A stretch of DNA of 64,000 nt from Aricia agestis (GCF_905147365.1 NC_056420.1:2552001-2616000); one strand, 5' to 3'; positions 43,147-53,138 are shown, counted from the stretch's first letter. Numbers and translations are program-made. The notes: generated by a model from the letters alone, not told the origin.

Positions 43147-43540
43147 TAGAGTTCCGTACCCAAAGGGTAAAAACGGGACCCTACTACTAAGAATTCGTTG
43201 TCTGTCTCCAGGCTATTACTCAAGAACGGTAATAGCTATAGAGTTGAAATTTTCACAGATTGTGTATAATATATTCTGTTACCGCTATAACAACAAATAC
43301 TAAAAACAAAATAAAATTAATTTTTCCCATACAACAAACAGGATTTTTTGGCCTTTTTTGATCTATATCATTAATGGCAACAGGTAGGTACCTACTTGAA
43401 TTTTTACAAAATCTTTAGTAATATGTGTACTTTAATATTTAATAATAATATTAAAATAAAATAAAAAAATAATTTTGCTCTATAATGGTACGGAACCCTT
43501 CGGGCGGGAGTCCAACTCTCACTTTGCCGATTTTTTAAGT
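43147..43540 (+). repeat. GGGTTCCGTACC interspersed repeat, copy 2
   Basis: AGTTCCGTACCCAAAGGGTA to GGTACGGAACCCTTCGGGCG and CTCTCACTTTGCCGATTTTT; same order as 38576-38975. Confidence 0.65.
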
Positions 43541-44439
43541 CTGACGCCTTTACACTTTACAAGCGTTTCGTATGTCCACGACGTTTGCCACTTTTAACGG
43601 GCGATCCGTTTGTTCGTTTGTACTTGCGAAAATTAAAAAAGGAGGCCGGAAGAAATATATTCTAGCTACATTCTCTTCTCCTGTATTACAAGTTTCATTA
43701 TATATTTATATATTCTTGGACTCTGCGGATAAACACGAACCGTAGAAAATTCTACAACAAAATCTGTTTAAGAATTTATATGTGTATATATAATTAAAGA
43801 ACCGTATACGACGAATAACTCCACTCCGAAATTCCTGTACCAAGTCCCAGATATCCTCGGGGAGCGAACACGCTGTACCAGGGATAAATAATAAACACAA
43901 AGCGACCCGACCCGAAATTTACGGGCAAAAGATATTTTAATATATGCATACTTCCTATTAAAGTAGGCTGGACCAACATTAATTTGCCCACGAGTAAATA
44001 TGTATACGCCTTTCAAGATACTACAATAGTTCATACTAATTTATCAAGGCCATCCCTTGAGCAAACGACCTTGACCATACAAGATCGCACCAAAATCCTT
44101 TTTTTTTTAATTATCTTAGTTCAAAATTGGTCTAAAAAAATTCAAACGAAAAATCATAATATGTAGTTAATGAAATTGTCGATCTATTGGCGTATGTTTA
44201 AATAAACGGAATTTGTAAATACTCTAAGGAGATATAATGTACTGAATATATAATGCTTGAATTTAATTAATTGGTATTACTTTGGAAGCCGATATCATGA
44301 GTATAATAAACAAAAATAGGAAATTAATAACGGAGAAAGGAATGTTCATAATCGGAAGATTATTGCTGTGTTTTTATTATAATTTTGTAGGTTTTAAATC
44401 ATTAGTTAATACTACTCTAAAAACGGTAAATTACGGCAT
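43541..44439. other. Unassigned AT-rich DNA
   Basis: The overlapping minus-strand frames 43706-44034 are short and have no recognisable domain. Confidence 0.3.
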
Positions 44440-44870
44440 CTCCGTAGGAGGAGCGCCTAAGAGGAGTCCACACCGCCCTTTTTTCCATACAAACGCTGTC
44501 ACCTGTTTCCTCCCTGGATAATGCTAGTAAAGTTATAATTTTTTCCTGAATATCTACGGCCACTAATACAATGTCCCTATGTTTTCCTTTTTTTCATAAT
44601 TTAATTATTAAATAAGATATGAATGTCAAAAACCCCAAAAAAATGGCCAGATTTAACATAGGAACACAGCTCAAACCTTTCTTTAATCTTTAGTGAAAAA
44701 TGTACTTACATCGGTTAAGTTTTGGAGAAGGAATCAGGGGACAACGAATCGTTGATTTTCTGCAGTTGTCTCTATCGTGTTCTGCGGTATAGGCTTGAGG
44801 TAAGGGAGACAGCTATAGATATTACACGTACTTTTTTTTCATTTCTCTAGCCCCTGGTGTATCCTCTTAA
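44440..44870. repeat. Probable interspersed repeat (GTAGGAGGAGCGCCTAAGAG type)
   Basis: GGAGGAGCGCCTAAGAGGAG, CCACACCGCCC, CAAACGCTGTCACCTGTTTC and TTTTTTCCTGAATATCTACG look like a known lepidopteran interspersed repeat. Ends not defined here. Confidence 0.35.
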
Positions 44871-44879
44871 GTACCATAA

Positions 44880-45042
44880 GGCGCCCGCAACTCCGTTGCG
44901 CAAAAATTCATTTATCACGCGGGAACCGTGCATTTTCCCGGGATAAGAAGTATCCAATGTCCTTTCACGGGACTCAAAGTATCTTATATACCAAATTTCA
45001 GACAGACAGACACACTTTCGCATTTATAATATCAGTATGGAA
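44880..45042 (-). mobile_element. Lep1-like Helitron, copy i (minus), ends degraded
   Basis: Hairpin CCCGCAACTCCGTTGCGC, TTTATCACGCGGGAACCG, GTCCTTTCACGGGACTCAAA, CAGACAGACACACTTTCGCA. Lacks the CTAG. Confidence 0.68.
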
Positions 45043-46391
45043 GTATAGATTAATTAACTAGTTAATACTTAGTAAGTATAGTATAGTATGGATAATGTGT
45101 GTATGTCTGTCATCTCTATCTAGATGATAATTATTGAGAATCAAGATACTTTTAGATCCCAGGACGGAAAATAGTAGCTTCAGTGGCAGGTAGTTAAAGA
45201 ATGAGGACTATCTAGATTTTGATGTTGGTTTGTGGAAAAAACCCTTGCAACCTTGGCAATAAGCTGATGATGATAATAACGATTCAAATTCATATTCAAA
45301 CTCGCACACCTTACTTTTAAAATTTAACAGAAAAAAATAACCATCGAAAATGTTATTTTACTTAATAAAAGAACGACGCAAAAATCGCCTATACAAGTAA
45401 ACTGGCGCCGAACCGTTCTGAACGCTTGCCAAAACCACCAACGAAAGACTACGCATATTTCTGAACTGAGCTTCGTTGAAAGTAGGACTTTGAGTTTGCC
45501 AAGTGAATATATTGCCATTGTTTAATCGGGTTCCGTACAAAACAATAATGAACCCTGGAAAATGTGTCATATGTGATTGTGCAAAATCCGCGGTTTACCG
45601 TGGTGGAGACACTTTACGGCAATTTAGCTACAATAAAATATGCTATTATGTGATGGTTTATAAAAAAACAATTACAAGCTTCCACAGTCTTGTGGACTGT
45701 GGAGGCTTGTAATTGTAATTGGTAGCTCGTTAATGAATTTTTGATGACAAAATCTATGTTTTTAATAAATAGGTATCTTTTGAGGCTACTATTAGTAATG
45801 TAAAAGTAAAAACTGGAAAAATTTGGCTCTGATCCCTAATCATATTTTATGTTCCAAAAATGAAAAAAGCCTACAAGTTCCAAGAACTGCACAGTAGGTA
45901 AAATCTAGTAAAGATACTATACAACGGGAACTATATATTTTTGGGATATAAATTGGCCTTAGCGTTGATCTAGAGCCTTAACTTCTGTTTTCGCTAGTCA
46001 AAACTAGTTTAGTAGTTCTTGACTGATGAATTAACAAACACATTTGTGATAATATTTTTTCAAGCTAGAACAATATATGCGGTATATATTGCGGGAAAAT
46101 ACAAAATTAACACAAACATTGCGAAATATTTTGCAGATGACCGAGATATAGATAACCGCGGATTTCAGGTTAATGCTTGCTGAAGCTTATTTAGGTTACA
46201 TTTATCTAAGATCAGATCTGTTGGCACTCGCTTTGAAACGCTATGGTTTTATAGAATTGAATAATGCAATATATTTCTTATCTCAACCAGCCACCAATAA
46301 AATATGATGTTTTACGCCAGATGAATCTAGAAATTAAAGGTGAAAGGTAAAATTAAATTTTGTTCAAATTGCTTAGTAAAAATTTAAAACT
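45043..46391. other. Unassigned AT-rich DNA with one strong hairpin
   Basis: Hairpin 45669-45715: two 21-base arms around TTGTG with one mismatch (CAATTACAAGCTTCCACAGT...). The frames at 45324-45712 have no recognised domain. TGGCGCCGAACCG at 45405 resembles a retrotransposon primer-binding site but no LTRs were found. Confidence 0.35.
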
Positions 46392-46494
46392 ATACCTCGA
46401 TCGTGGGAATTAGAGACACAATAGCTATTCAATTGTTACGCGGCCGCCGGTGGCCGTTCGGTTAATACCTCGATCGTGGGAATCGCAGACACAA
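46392..46494 (+). repeat. Short direct repeat (ATACCTCGATCGTGGGAAT)x2
   Basis: Copies at 46392-46421 and 46465-46494, each continuing AGACACAATA, separated by a GC-rich CGGCCGCCGGTGGCCG spacer. Confidence 0.75.
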
Positions 46495-46934
46495 TATTAT
46501 GGGGATTGATAGGTTAAAACGCTTCTTAGAATTTCATACATTTCGCACATCAGTGTTGAGAATCAGCGAGCGGTTATAGCAACAGTCTTAGAGCTGTTGT
46601 GAAACCAAGCATAATATAGCATGCATAATAATATATATTTCAGCGTAGAATTTCTCAGCAGCTCTGTTACCTAATACTTTCAGATTAAACCTACAAGAAA
46701 GGTTTGAGCTTTCCTCCGGAACAATATATTTCGATTCACCATTTTCTTCCCTTTAGTCGCACCATTTTATTTTTATGGCACTGTCTCTTCGAATATTCCC
46801 GTCGCCTCGCCTCGTTGTAATTCCAAAGAATTTCCAAATACTTGGCAGAATTTCCTACGTGCTATGATACAAGGAAATACGCCTTTGCAGTACAAAATAG
46901 ATCGTGAATTAAACAGGATACGAGAAGTAACGAG

Positions 46935-46940
46935 TTTATT
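46935..46940 (-). terminator. Candidate poly(A) signal for the third BAP31-like gene
   Basis: AATAAA on the minus strand, 57 nt beyond the stop codon at 46997. Confidence 0.4.
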
Positions 46941-46996
46941 TCGGGATTTTTGGACTTATTTCAATTATTGATCGCGTTAACCAATTTTATATAAGC

Positions 46997-47515
46997 CTAT
47001 TTAAGTGACTTTTTCATAATATTCTTCAGTTCCTCCGAGAATATTATCGTTTCGTATGACACTGATCTTTTCACTCGAAGCCGGCTGGATAGAATACTTT
47101 CGGAGTGCAATTCTGCCCTTGTTATTTTTTTCCTATCGCCGCCAGGTGCAAGCACTAAGTCTTGAATTTTTGCTGAATATGCTACTAGAGATAAAGCATT
47201 ACCCGAAGCTGACAAAAGTAGCAAAGATATACCTGTAAGCAAATAATTTCTTTCCACACGACACAGGGTTATAGCTTTTTCACTATCTTCAATTTTACCA
47301 GTTATTAGCGCAAATAGGTTCTCCAAAGAAACAAATATTCCACAATACAAGAGGAACATGAAATATAGGAGTCGACCAATAATAACACAGGATCTGTTAT
47401 GCTGTAGGAAACCACGCAAGTTTTTGTTCATAGTGCGGACATCGTGAGTGGGGTTGAGTAGTACTAGGATCGCAGCTATTTGTGTTAATACACGAGAGGA
47501 TAATGCAGCTGACAT
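46997..47515 (-). CDS. BAP31-like three-TM protein C (172 aa)
   Basis: Intronless 172-codon frame. Hydrophobic segments at about residues 9-21, 42-68 and 88-112 match the three membrane spans of BAP31, an ER sorting and quality-control protein. The entry to span 3 reads CRVERNYLLTGISLLLLSA, the same charged-RN-then-hydrophobic pattern as BAP31, followed by 'YSAKIQDL'. The tail is short, basic and serine-rich and lacks a long coiled coil. It ends KKSLK, not a canonical retrieval signal. The frame stays open for eight codons upstream of the ATG, including a Trp just before Met. This resembles the usual N-terminal Trp of BAP31 and may mean an upstream start or exon was lost. Third of a head-to-tail trio. 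Possibly a decaying retrocopy, but no stop interrupts it. Confidence 0.55.
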   Translation of the reverse strand: MSAALSSRVLTQIAAILVLLNPTHDVRTMNKNLRGFLQHNRSCVIIGRLLYFMFLLYCGIFVSLENLFALITGKIEDSEKAITLCRVERNYLLTGISLLLLSASGNALSLVAYSAKIQDLVLAPGGDRKKITRAELHSESILSSRLRVKRSVSYETIIFSEELKNIMKKSLK

Positions 47516-47734
47516 CCATTCTGCTAATCCCCGGTTATGCTATATCATTGTATTTGTTTTGTTGTAGATTAACTTTTTGTATTTTTAATAACTTCGTTTT
47601 ACATTTCTGATTTGATACTAAACGTCAATTGTCATTGACGTCAAGTTTTTTCTTTACAGGTACTATTTAAAATTTGAGTTTTTAATATCAGTGTGCACTG
47701 TGCAATCTGTACAGTTTCATGCAGTACAGTGATA

Positions 47735-47922
47735 TATACTCCACTCGGGCTAACTTGTCGCTAGCGGTCATTGACACCCTATCAAAAACTTGTCATTTTC
47801 CATATAAACCGCGATTGACAATGAAGTGTCAGATATTGTTTATCGTGGTTTTATATGGAAAATGTCAAATTTTGACAGGGAGTCAATGACCGCTAGCGAC
47901 AAGTTAGCCCGAGTGGAGTATA
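47735..47922. repeat. MITE M12, 188 bp, TIR ~41 bp, folds end to end
   Basis: Ends TATACTCCACTCGGGCTAAC-TTGTCGCTAGCGGTCATTGAC and its exact inverse complement. Inner CATTTTCCATATAAACCGCGAT / ATCGTGGTTTTATATGGAAAATG blocks also pair. It lies 220 bp upstream of gene C's ATG. Confidence 0.88.
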
Positions 47923-47937
47923 GTAAGTAAGTAAGTC

Positions 47938-48126
47938 TTTATTTTCATGAAATATAGTCAAAATATTTTCAATATTATCAAATATATATAGTCAAAATAT
48001 TTTCAATACTATCCCACACACCTTGACTGACTGTTATCATCAGTCAGTCAAGGTTCACACCACAAAAGCCGAGCGAGTGAGGGCTTGCGTTAGTGATGAC
48101 GCAAGCCCTCACATAGCTCGGCTTTT
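47938..48126. repeat. Spacer with a direct repeat and two hairpins
   Basis: ATATAGTCAAAATATTTTCA occurs twice (about 47953 and 47988). Hairpin 1 at 48021-48053 is CCTTGACTGACTG-TTATCAT-CAGTCAGTCAAGG. Hairpin 2 at 48064-48126 pairs AAAAGCCGAGC with GCTCGGCTTTT and TGAGGGCTTGCGT with ACGCAAGCCCTCA. A minus-strand AATAAA lies at 47938-47943. Confidence 0.8.
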
Positions 48127-48258
48127 AGCTACGCTTTTAGCTAGTTTACAAGATACTACGATAAGATATAATATTATTAAAATAAAACTTAAATAATAAA
48201 AAATAATATAAAATTTTAAAAAATAATAATCAAACAAAATATAAGTTAACATTAAATT

Positions 48259-48744
48259 TTATATTTTTGTATCAGATAAATTAATAATACTTTGCTGACT
48301 TGTTCTACCCAAAATTGCATGTCGACACATCATCTCAAAATCCAACAAACGAGCTATCATCAAATGAAATTGAATCATCCTCTCTATAACTATAAGAAAG
48401 AAAACAGTAGTTACAAATAAAAAGTAGCTCACAAATACTTTGGAAAGGTAGATTTTCCTTATCACTACAATATTACCAGTAATATCTCTATCTTTGATAT
48501 GCTTGAAACTAATTTTTTCATAAGCTACATCTAGGAAAGTAGTTGCTCCAATGATAACTATAATAGCAAATAAAGTGTAATGAGAAAAAAGCTTATGTTT
48601 TCGAAGGCGATGCCAGTAGTCTCTTATAACATCAGGTGTTTCGATTGGTCTCAGTAATGCCAGCATCAGGAACGATTCCAGGAATACAATTGTGCACAAT
48701 ATTGCACTGAACACGTTGAACATTGTGGAAGAATTTTTGAACAT
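48259..48744 (-). CDS. BAP31-like three-TM protein B (161 aa)
   Basis: Intronless 161-codon frame with hydrophobic spans at about residues 10-33, 53-75 and 102-124. The loop between spans 1 and 2 (TPDVIRDYWHRLRKHKLF) is basic and aromatic like the 'SPxRWxxxFxSR' region of BAP31. 'TFLDVAYE' after span 2 resembles the conserved 'xxDAxRE'. Span 3 is entered by VIRKIYLSKVFVSYFLF. The protein stops about 35 residues after span 3, so the cytosolic coiled-coil tail and retrieval signal of classical BAP31 are absent. The ATG lies 66 nt after gene A's TAA in the same reading frame, and the 22 intervening codons are open. It may be a separate gene, the second half of a bicistronic message, or part of a two-unit protein interrupted by a stop. 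Confidence 0.55.
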   Translation of the reverse strand: MFKNSSTMFNVFSAILCTIVFLESFLMLALLRPIETPDVIRDYWHRLRKHKLFSHYTLFAIIVIIGATTFLDVAYEKISFKHIKDRDITGNIVVIRKIYLSKVFVSYFLFVTTVFFLIVIERMIQFHLMIARLLDFEMMCRHAILGRTSQQSIINLSDTKI

Positions 48745-48810
48745 TAGAATTCGTTTTATGCTCTTCTCGTGTCTATTTAAATTATCAATTTTAATGTACG
48801 CTACATTATT

Positions 48811-49461
48811 TTAATTTTCTTTATTTTTCTTGCACCGTTCAAGTTTCTTACTATTTGATATTTTACGTGCTTCCTTCACAAAGTTCTTTATTTTTGATTT
48901 CTCAGTTTCACTGAATTTAGCTATTGTATCAGTGATGATTGTATCAGTGATGCTCTCTTCATAATCAGAAATATCTTTAGAATCACTTATAGTCAAAGAT
49001 GCATTAGCCAATCTATTTTGTATGAAAGTAACATCCAGTAAATTACAATCAGCCATCAGATTTGACAGATCTTGTAGTTTGGCTGAAAATTTAATAAAAT
49101 CGAGAAGACGAGAAATAATTAGAAGAAAAAATACACTAAAAGCTCCAAGCAAATAGTTTCTTGAGGAAACTGTAGATTCGTAGACTCTGGTTAATTGTTC
49201 TTCGTGTGTTCTTGTATGATATTCATAACTAATTTGATTTAAGGTATTTATTGGCTTGATAAGTCCACATGTAACCACTGATATGAGGAGAGTTATTATT
49301 GCATTTGTAGTATTATGATTACTCTGCACAAGTTCCTTGGCTAAAGTCATATATTTTTCTATCGTGACTGCATCTAGGTAGGGACATAGAAGTACTATTA
49401 TAATTACCATTTCTATAGAATTAATAAATGTAAGAACTGCTAGGCAGTAATCTAGCTCCAT
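48811..49461 (-). CDS. BAP31-like three-TM protein A (216 aa) with KxKxx ER-retrieval end
   Basis: Intronless 216-codon frame with a clean start (in-frame TAA a few codons upstream, AAA before ATG). Spans at about residues 4-27, 51-71 and 101-122 and a luminal loop of ~30 residues copy the topology of BAP31. Span 3 is introduced by SSRNYLLGAFSVFFLLIISR, very like the family's 'RNxxIxGFSLxLxxLxxR', then KFSAKLQDL. The tail is ~90 residues, acidic in the middle (SDSKDISDYEESITD) and basic at the end. It finishes KNKEN, a K at -3 and -5 (KxKxx) ER-retrieval signal, consistent with residence in the endoplasmic reticulum as for BAP31. Codons are AT-rich like the surroundings. The BAP31 assignment is from topology and motif similarity, not from a database search. 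Confidence 0.62.
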   Translation of the reverse strand: MELDYCLAVLTFINSIEMVIIIVLLCPYLDAVTIEKYMTLAKELVQSNHNTTNAIITLLISVVTCGLIKPINTLNQISYEYHTRTHEEQLTRVYESTVSSRNYLLGAFSVFFLLIISRLLDFIKFSAKLQDLSNLMADCNLLDVTFIQNRLANASLTISDSKDISDYEESITDTIITDTIAKFSETEKSKIKNFVKEARKISNSKKLERCKKNKEN

Positions 49462-50743
49462 TTTATGAACTTAAGAATTTGTTATGAAACATGGAACTAC
49501 ATTTTGTCGTGTCAAAGCTTGAAAGAGATGTCAATGCGACAAATGTGACTTCTATCAACTTTTTTATTTTTCTTTTACTTATATTCTACAAGTGATACAA
49601 TTCTGCAAGGCTTTTTGGCATGTGGATAAAATGAGATAAAACTGGACATTTTTGCCATATTTCTACGCTAACGTCTTTCTATCAAAACCATCCAAATATC
49701 AGTGATATCGGAAAAGAAAACGAATGCCTTCCATACATGCTGCCTGCCATGCAATACCTGCGCAGGCGACCGGCGCAAAATCGAAGATCAATACAGGTTT
49801 TGAGTCTGCGCAGGCATACCTCCGGTAGACCGTAGCGTGTATGGCTTACATAATGTATTTGTAATTTTGAGAGAAATATTATTGCATTCACGCCAGCATC
49901 TCAATAATAATATGATCCTCGGCTATCGTCGGGGCCATAAAATCATTGTAGATTTGTCACGTCTTGTACTTTCACTTCGCATAATACCTTAATGGTTTTA
50001 TTACGATTAATATAAGTAATTTTAAGTACATATTCAAAAAATGCAGATACTATCATTTAATTAACAAAAACACTCATAAGCGCATAAAACAATAAATTCC
50101 TTTACAGCATCAATAGTCAATACATTTTGTTTCGTTTTCGGAATTAACGAGAATAAAGGTAAAAGGTTCCTATTACTCTTTGGCGATAGCATCGCCTCAG
50201 GTGCTATCGCGATCATGGCGATTCAATTTGGTAATGTTGATTTTGTGGACGGTCCTATGGCCTATTGAAACAAACCCGAACCCAATTCATTAATGAGATA
50301 AAATTTAATTACATTACATATTACGTTATTATACGATACATTTGGTGGCTGGCTCCGACCAATTAGGGCTTTTCTTTTATTGCGTACATTTTATTTTGCG
50401 TGGGTATCATCTCGTTTTATTAGCTATAGCTAGGTTTTAGGTACTATTTAGTATAAAATAAAGTTGCGTTCCACTGTCTGACTGTGTGTTTGCTTAGATC
50501 TTAGAATTTTCAATTTATACTTTTTTTAAATAAACTAGTTAAAGCCACAATTAAAGCCGAGCTGTGTGAAGGCTCGCGTCGTTTTTCTGCGTGGTATATT
50601 TAAAGTAGTTTTTTTTTATAATTTAAAAGTAACCATATAAACCTTGATTGACCGATGATAATATATCTACATATAAATAAAAATCACAATGTTAAAATAA
50701 AAATTAATTAATATTATGCAATAGGCGCAATAGTTTTCCGTAA
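49462..50743. other. Region upstream of gene A; unassigned
   Basis: Should contain gene A's promoter on the minus strand, but no TATA or initiator is convincing. A small hairpin GCGATAGCATCGCC / GGTGCTATCGC lies at about 50182-50211. CCTGCGCAGG and related palindromes occur near 49760. Confidence 0.3.
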
Positions 50744-51970
50744 AGTGTACCACAAAAGTTAGTGTGGCAAAAAAAGGCTAAACAAGTAAACTGTCGTAAA
50801 AATCTGAACAGCGTTCAGAGACTGGCATGCCTAATAATCACGGGTGGGCTCTCGTCAACACCCACCGCTTCCCTCGAGGCCCTGATCAACCTAACTCCGC
50901 TTCCTCTGCTTGTTTAGATGGAGGCCAGAAAGGCGGCTCTCAGGGCCAGGACGGCGGGCAGGACAAATTGGGCCTCCACCCCATTTAGACAGCTAGAACA
51001 GTCTCTTCGTGAATCACCCATCATGGACATGCCATCAGATGCCATGATCAAGGTGCATAGCTTTTCGAAGCAATATCAGGTTCTTATACCTGCCAGGGAG
51101 GACTGGGAAGAAAAAATCCCAATCGATGTTCGCCCTAGCGATATAGTTTGGTTCACGGATGGATCAAGGAAAGACAATCGTGCGGGAGCTGGATTCTACG
51201 GAGGCAGGCCCCCAAGAGGCAAACATGTCAGTTTGGGGGAGTTTGCGCCCGTGTTTCAGGCTGAGGTTTTCGCAATCATCGGTTGCTTACTAGAAAGCCT
51301 AGAGATGGCACTAGTTAACAAAAATATTTTTATCTTCTCTGATAGTCAAGCTGCACTTAAAGCACTGACTGCTGCAGAAGTTTCGTCAAAATTGGTTCTG
51401 GAATGCATTGAGACGTTGAACATGCTAGGAAAGGACAACAAAATACGCCTAGTATGGGTCCCGGGCCACAGTAACGTCCCCGGTAACGAAACCGCGGACG
51501 AACTGGCTAGGCTTGGGACTGAGAGTCTCATATATGGCCCAGAACCAGTCTGTGGAATATCTCCCAGTACCACAAAGCAAGTGCTCGAGGAATGGGTTCG
51601 CAAACTGAGCAGGAAGCAATGGGTTGAGACCCCTGGCCTTGAACACTCTAAGGCACAAATTTCTGGCTTCAACAAGAAACTGTCAGGAATAGTGCTCACC
51701 ATGGGTAGGAATCAATTAAGAATCCTTACCAGAAGCCTAACTTGGCACTGCAAGCTTAATAAGCACCTTAACAGAATAGGTGTTAGTAGCTCAATGACTT
51801 GCAGATTCTGCGAGGAGGAGGTTGAAACACCCATACACCTTCTCCTTGACTGCCCTGCTCTACTACACCTTGGTTGCTACGAATACACATCCACCGAGGA
51901 AATTCGTGGCACCAACCCCAACCACATCGTTCAATTTATGAGCAGCATTGGGTTGGGGACGGTACTCTAA
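50744..51970 (+). pseudogene. LINE ORF2 C-terminus: end of RT, RNase H, zinc knuckle
   Basis: 5'-truncated reading frame opening at 50744 in the thumb region of a reverse transcriptase (SVQRLACLIITGG, then PTASLEALINLTPL), broken by one TAG at 50915-50917. The following 350 codons are intact. They contain an RNase H domain with all four catalytic acids: Asp81 in FTDGS, Glu116 in QAEVFAI, Asp142 in FSDSQAAL and Asp194 in NETADELA, counted from the ATG at 50918. A C-terminal C-x2-C-x8-H-x4-C knuckle (CRFCEEE...HLLLDC) follows. RNase H plus this knuckle is typical of the I/R1/LOA-type LINEs. The ATG is simply the first after the stop. Confidence 0.85.
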
Positions 51971-52024
51971 TGCGAAGGAGTCACAATAGATCCTCAAGGG
52001 TCGCAGGTCAAAAAAAAAAAAAAA
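50744..52024 (+). mobile_element. 5'-truncated I/R1/LOA-type LINE with poly(A) tail
   Basis: Covers the ORF fragment, a ~40-bp 3' untranslated stretch, and an A-run at 52010-52024. No clear target duplication was found. A different LINE type from the RTE and CR1/Jockey-like copies in the window. Confidence 0.8.
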
Positions 52025-52526
52025 GTGTTCAGGTTGTCGGATATATACTAGGGTGAGCTCTGACAATGTGGTTCAAATAGAAATTATGTTTTGTGCAAAA
52101 TAAAGTAGAAAAGTTTTTATCAAATGCGAAATTTCGTATAAGACTACATTTTAATTAAAAAGTCTAATATCCTCTCTTATCCTGTGAAAAAGTGATAATA
52201 TGCGATTTAAAAAAAATTTTTGATTGTTACTAAAGCGATTTTAAATAATAAAAAGTTAAGCATTGTAATATTTTAAGTCAAAAGTCTGCCCGTCGCACAA
52301 AAATCTGTCGGAAAGTCTTAAAAATAATTTTGTAGGATAATATTTTACATTTAGTTTTTAAAATAAAAGATATACGTGTAATTACATAACACTTCGTGCT
52401 CAATTAATTCACCATACAATAATTTTATTGTCTGCATACATTTGCATCTCGATAAGCTGAGCCTTGTTTCCTTCTTTTATTTTATACGAACAACAAGTGA
52501 GGCAGTATAATTCTCTTCAACGTCTA
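52025..52526. other. Unassigned AT-rich DNA
   Basis: No recognised feature. Confidence 0.3.
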
Positions 52527-52841
52527 CTGCATGACTGGTGAGACATGTTCAGTACCCGAGGACGTGATATTTGGCTATTATATTAGATGAAAAAAACAAT
52601 CGATCACTGAGTAAATGTAGTTTAAAGTTATTTTTTTTTGTATTTTGATGGTGATTATGCGCCGGCCGCATAGTATGCCTACTTGCCTAGCCGCGTAGTT
52701 TACTTAGTGTCCATGATTCAATTATTTAGAAGAAAATTCGGTCAAAAATTAAGTACCTAATTTTTTTACATAATTATATGAGAATCGAGTACAGAGTATA
52801 CTCTCCTTAAGTATTGAACATGACGTCTCACCAGTCATGTT
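52527..52841. repeat. MITE-like element M14, ~315 bp
   Basis: Ends CATGACTGGTGAGACATGTT and AACATGACGTCTCACCAGTCATG are near inverse complements (2-bp indel), extending into CAGTAC / GTATTG. The AT-rich interior has a CGCCGGCCGCATAG block. Confidence 0.65.
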
Positions 52842-53138
52842 GTATAGTTTGGTACAACTAATATATTATATTCTGTGGTATAGTCCGAACCAGAAAATGA
52901 GTCACAAAAATATACCTTTTTTAAGTTTAGCATATTGTAACGCAAAGGTTGTTTTCCGATTTTTGCCACAAGCGACCGCGACCGACAAAAATTCAAAGGA
53001 AATTGCACTTTATAACGACGTAGGAAGGTTTAATTTTGCTCTACACTGCTACAAAGCAGCGGCAGTATGGGTCGCTAGACCAATGTTGGTAGAAAATGAA
53101 ACCTATAACCTCGTCCGTAAGGTGGCATTTTATTTGAA
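52842..53138 (+). other. Open 101-codon frame of unknown status (52837-53142)
   Basis: No stop for ~300 bp. It encodes two hydrophobic stretches then a polar segment with NDVGRFNFALHCYKAAAVW. It starts in the right end of M14 and its stop is inside the Helitron D terminus, so its boundaries are set by repeats and it is probably not a gene. Confidence 0.2.

Noticed and set aside
45395..45420. TGGCGCCGAACCG resembling a retrotransposon primer-binding site
   Set aside because: No flanking LTRs, polypurine tract or gag/pol sequence found nearby.
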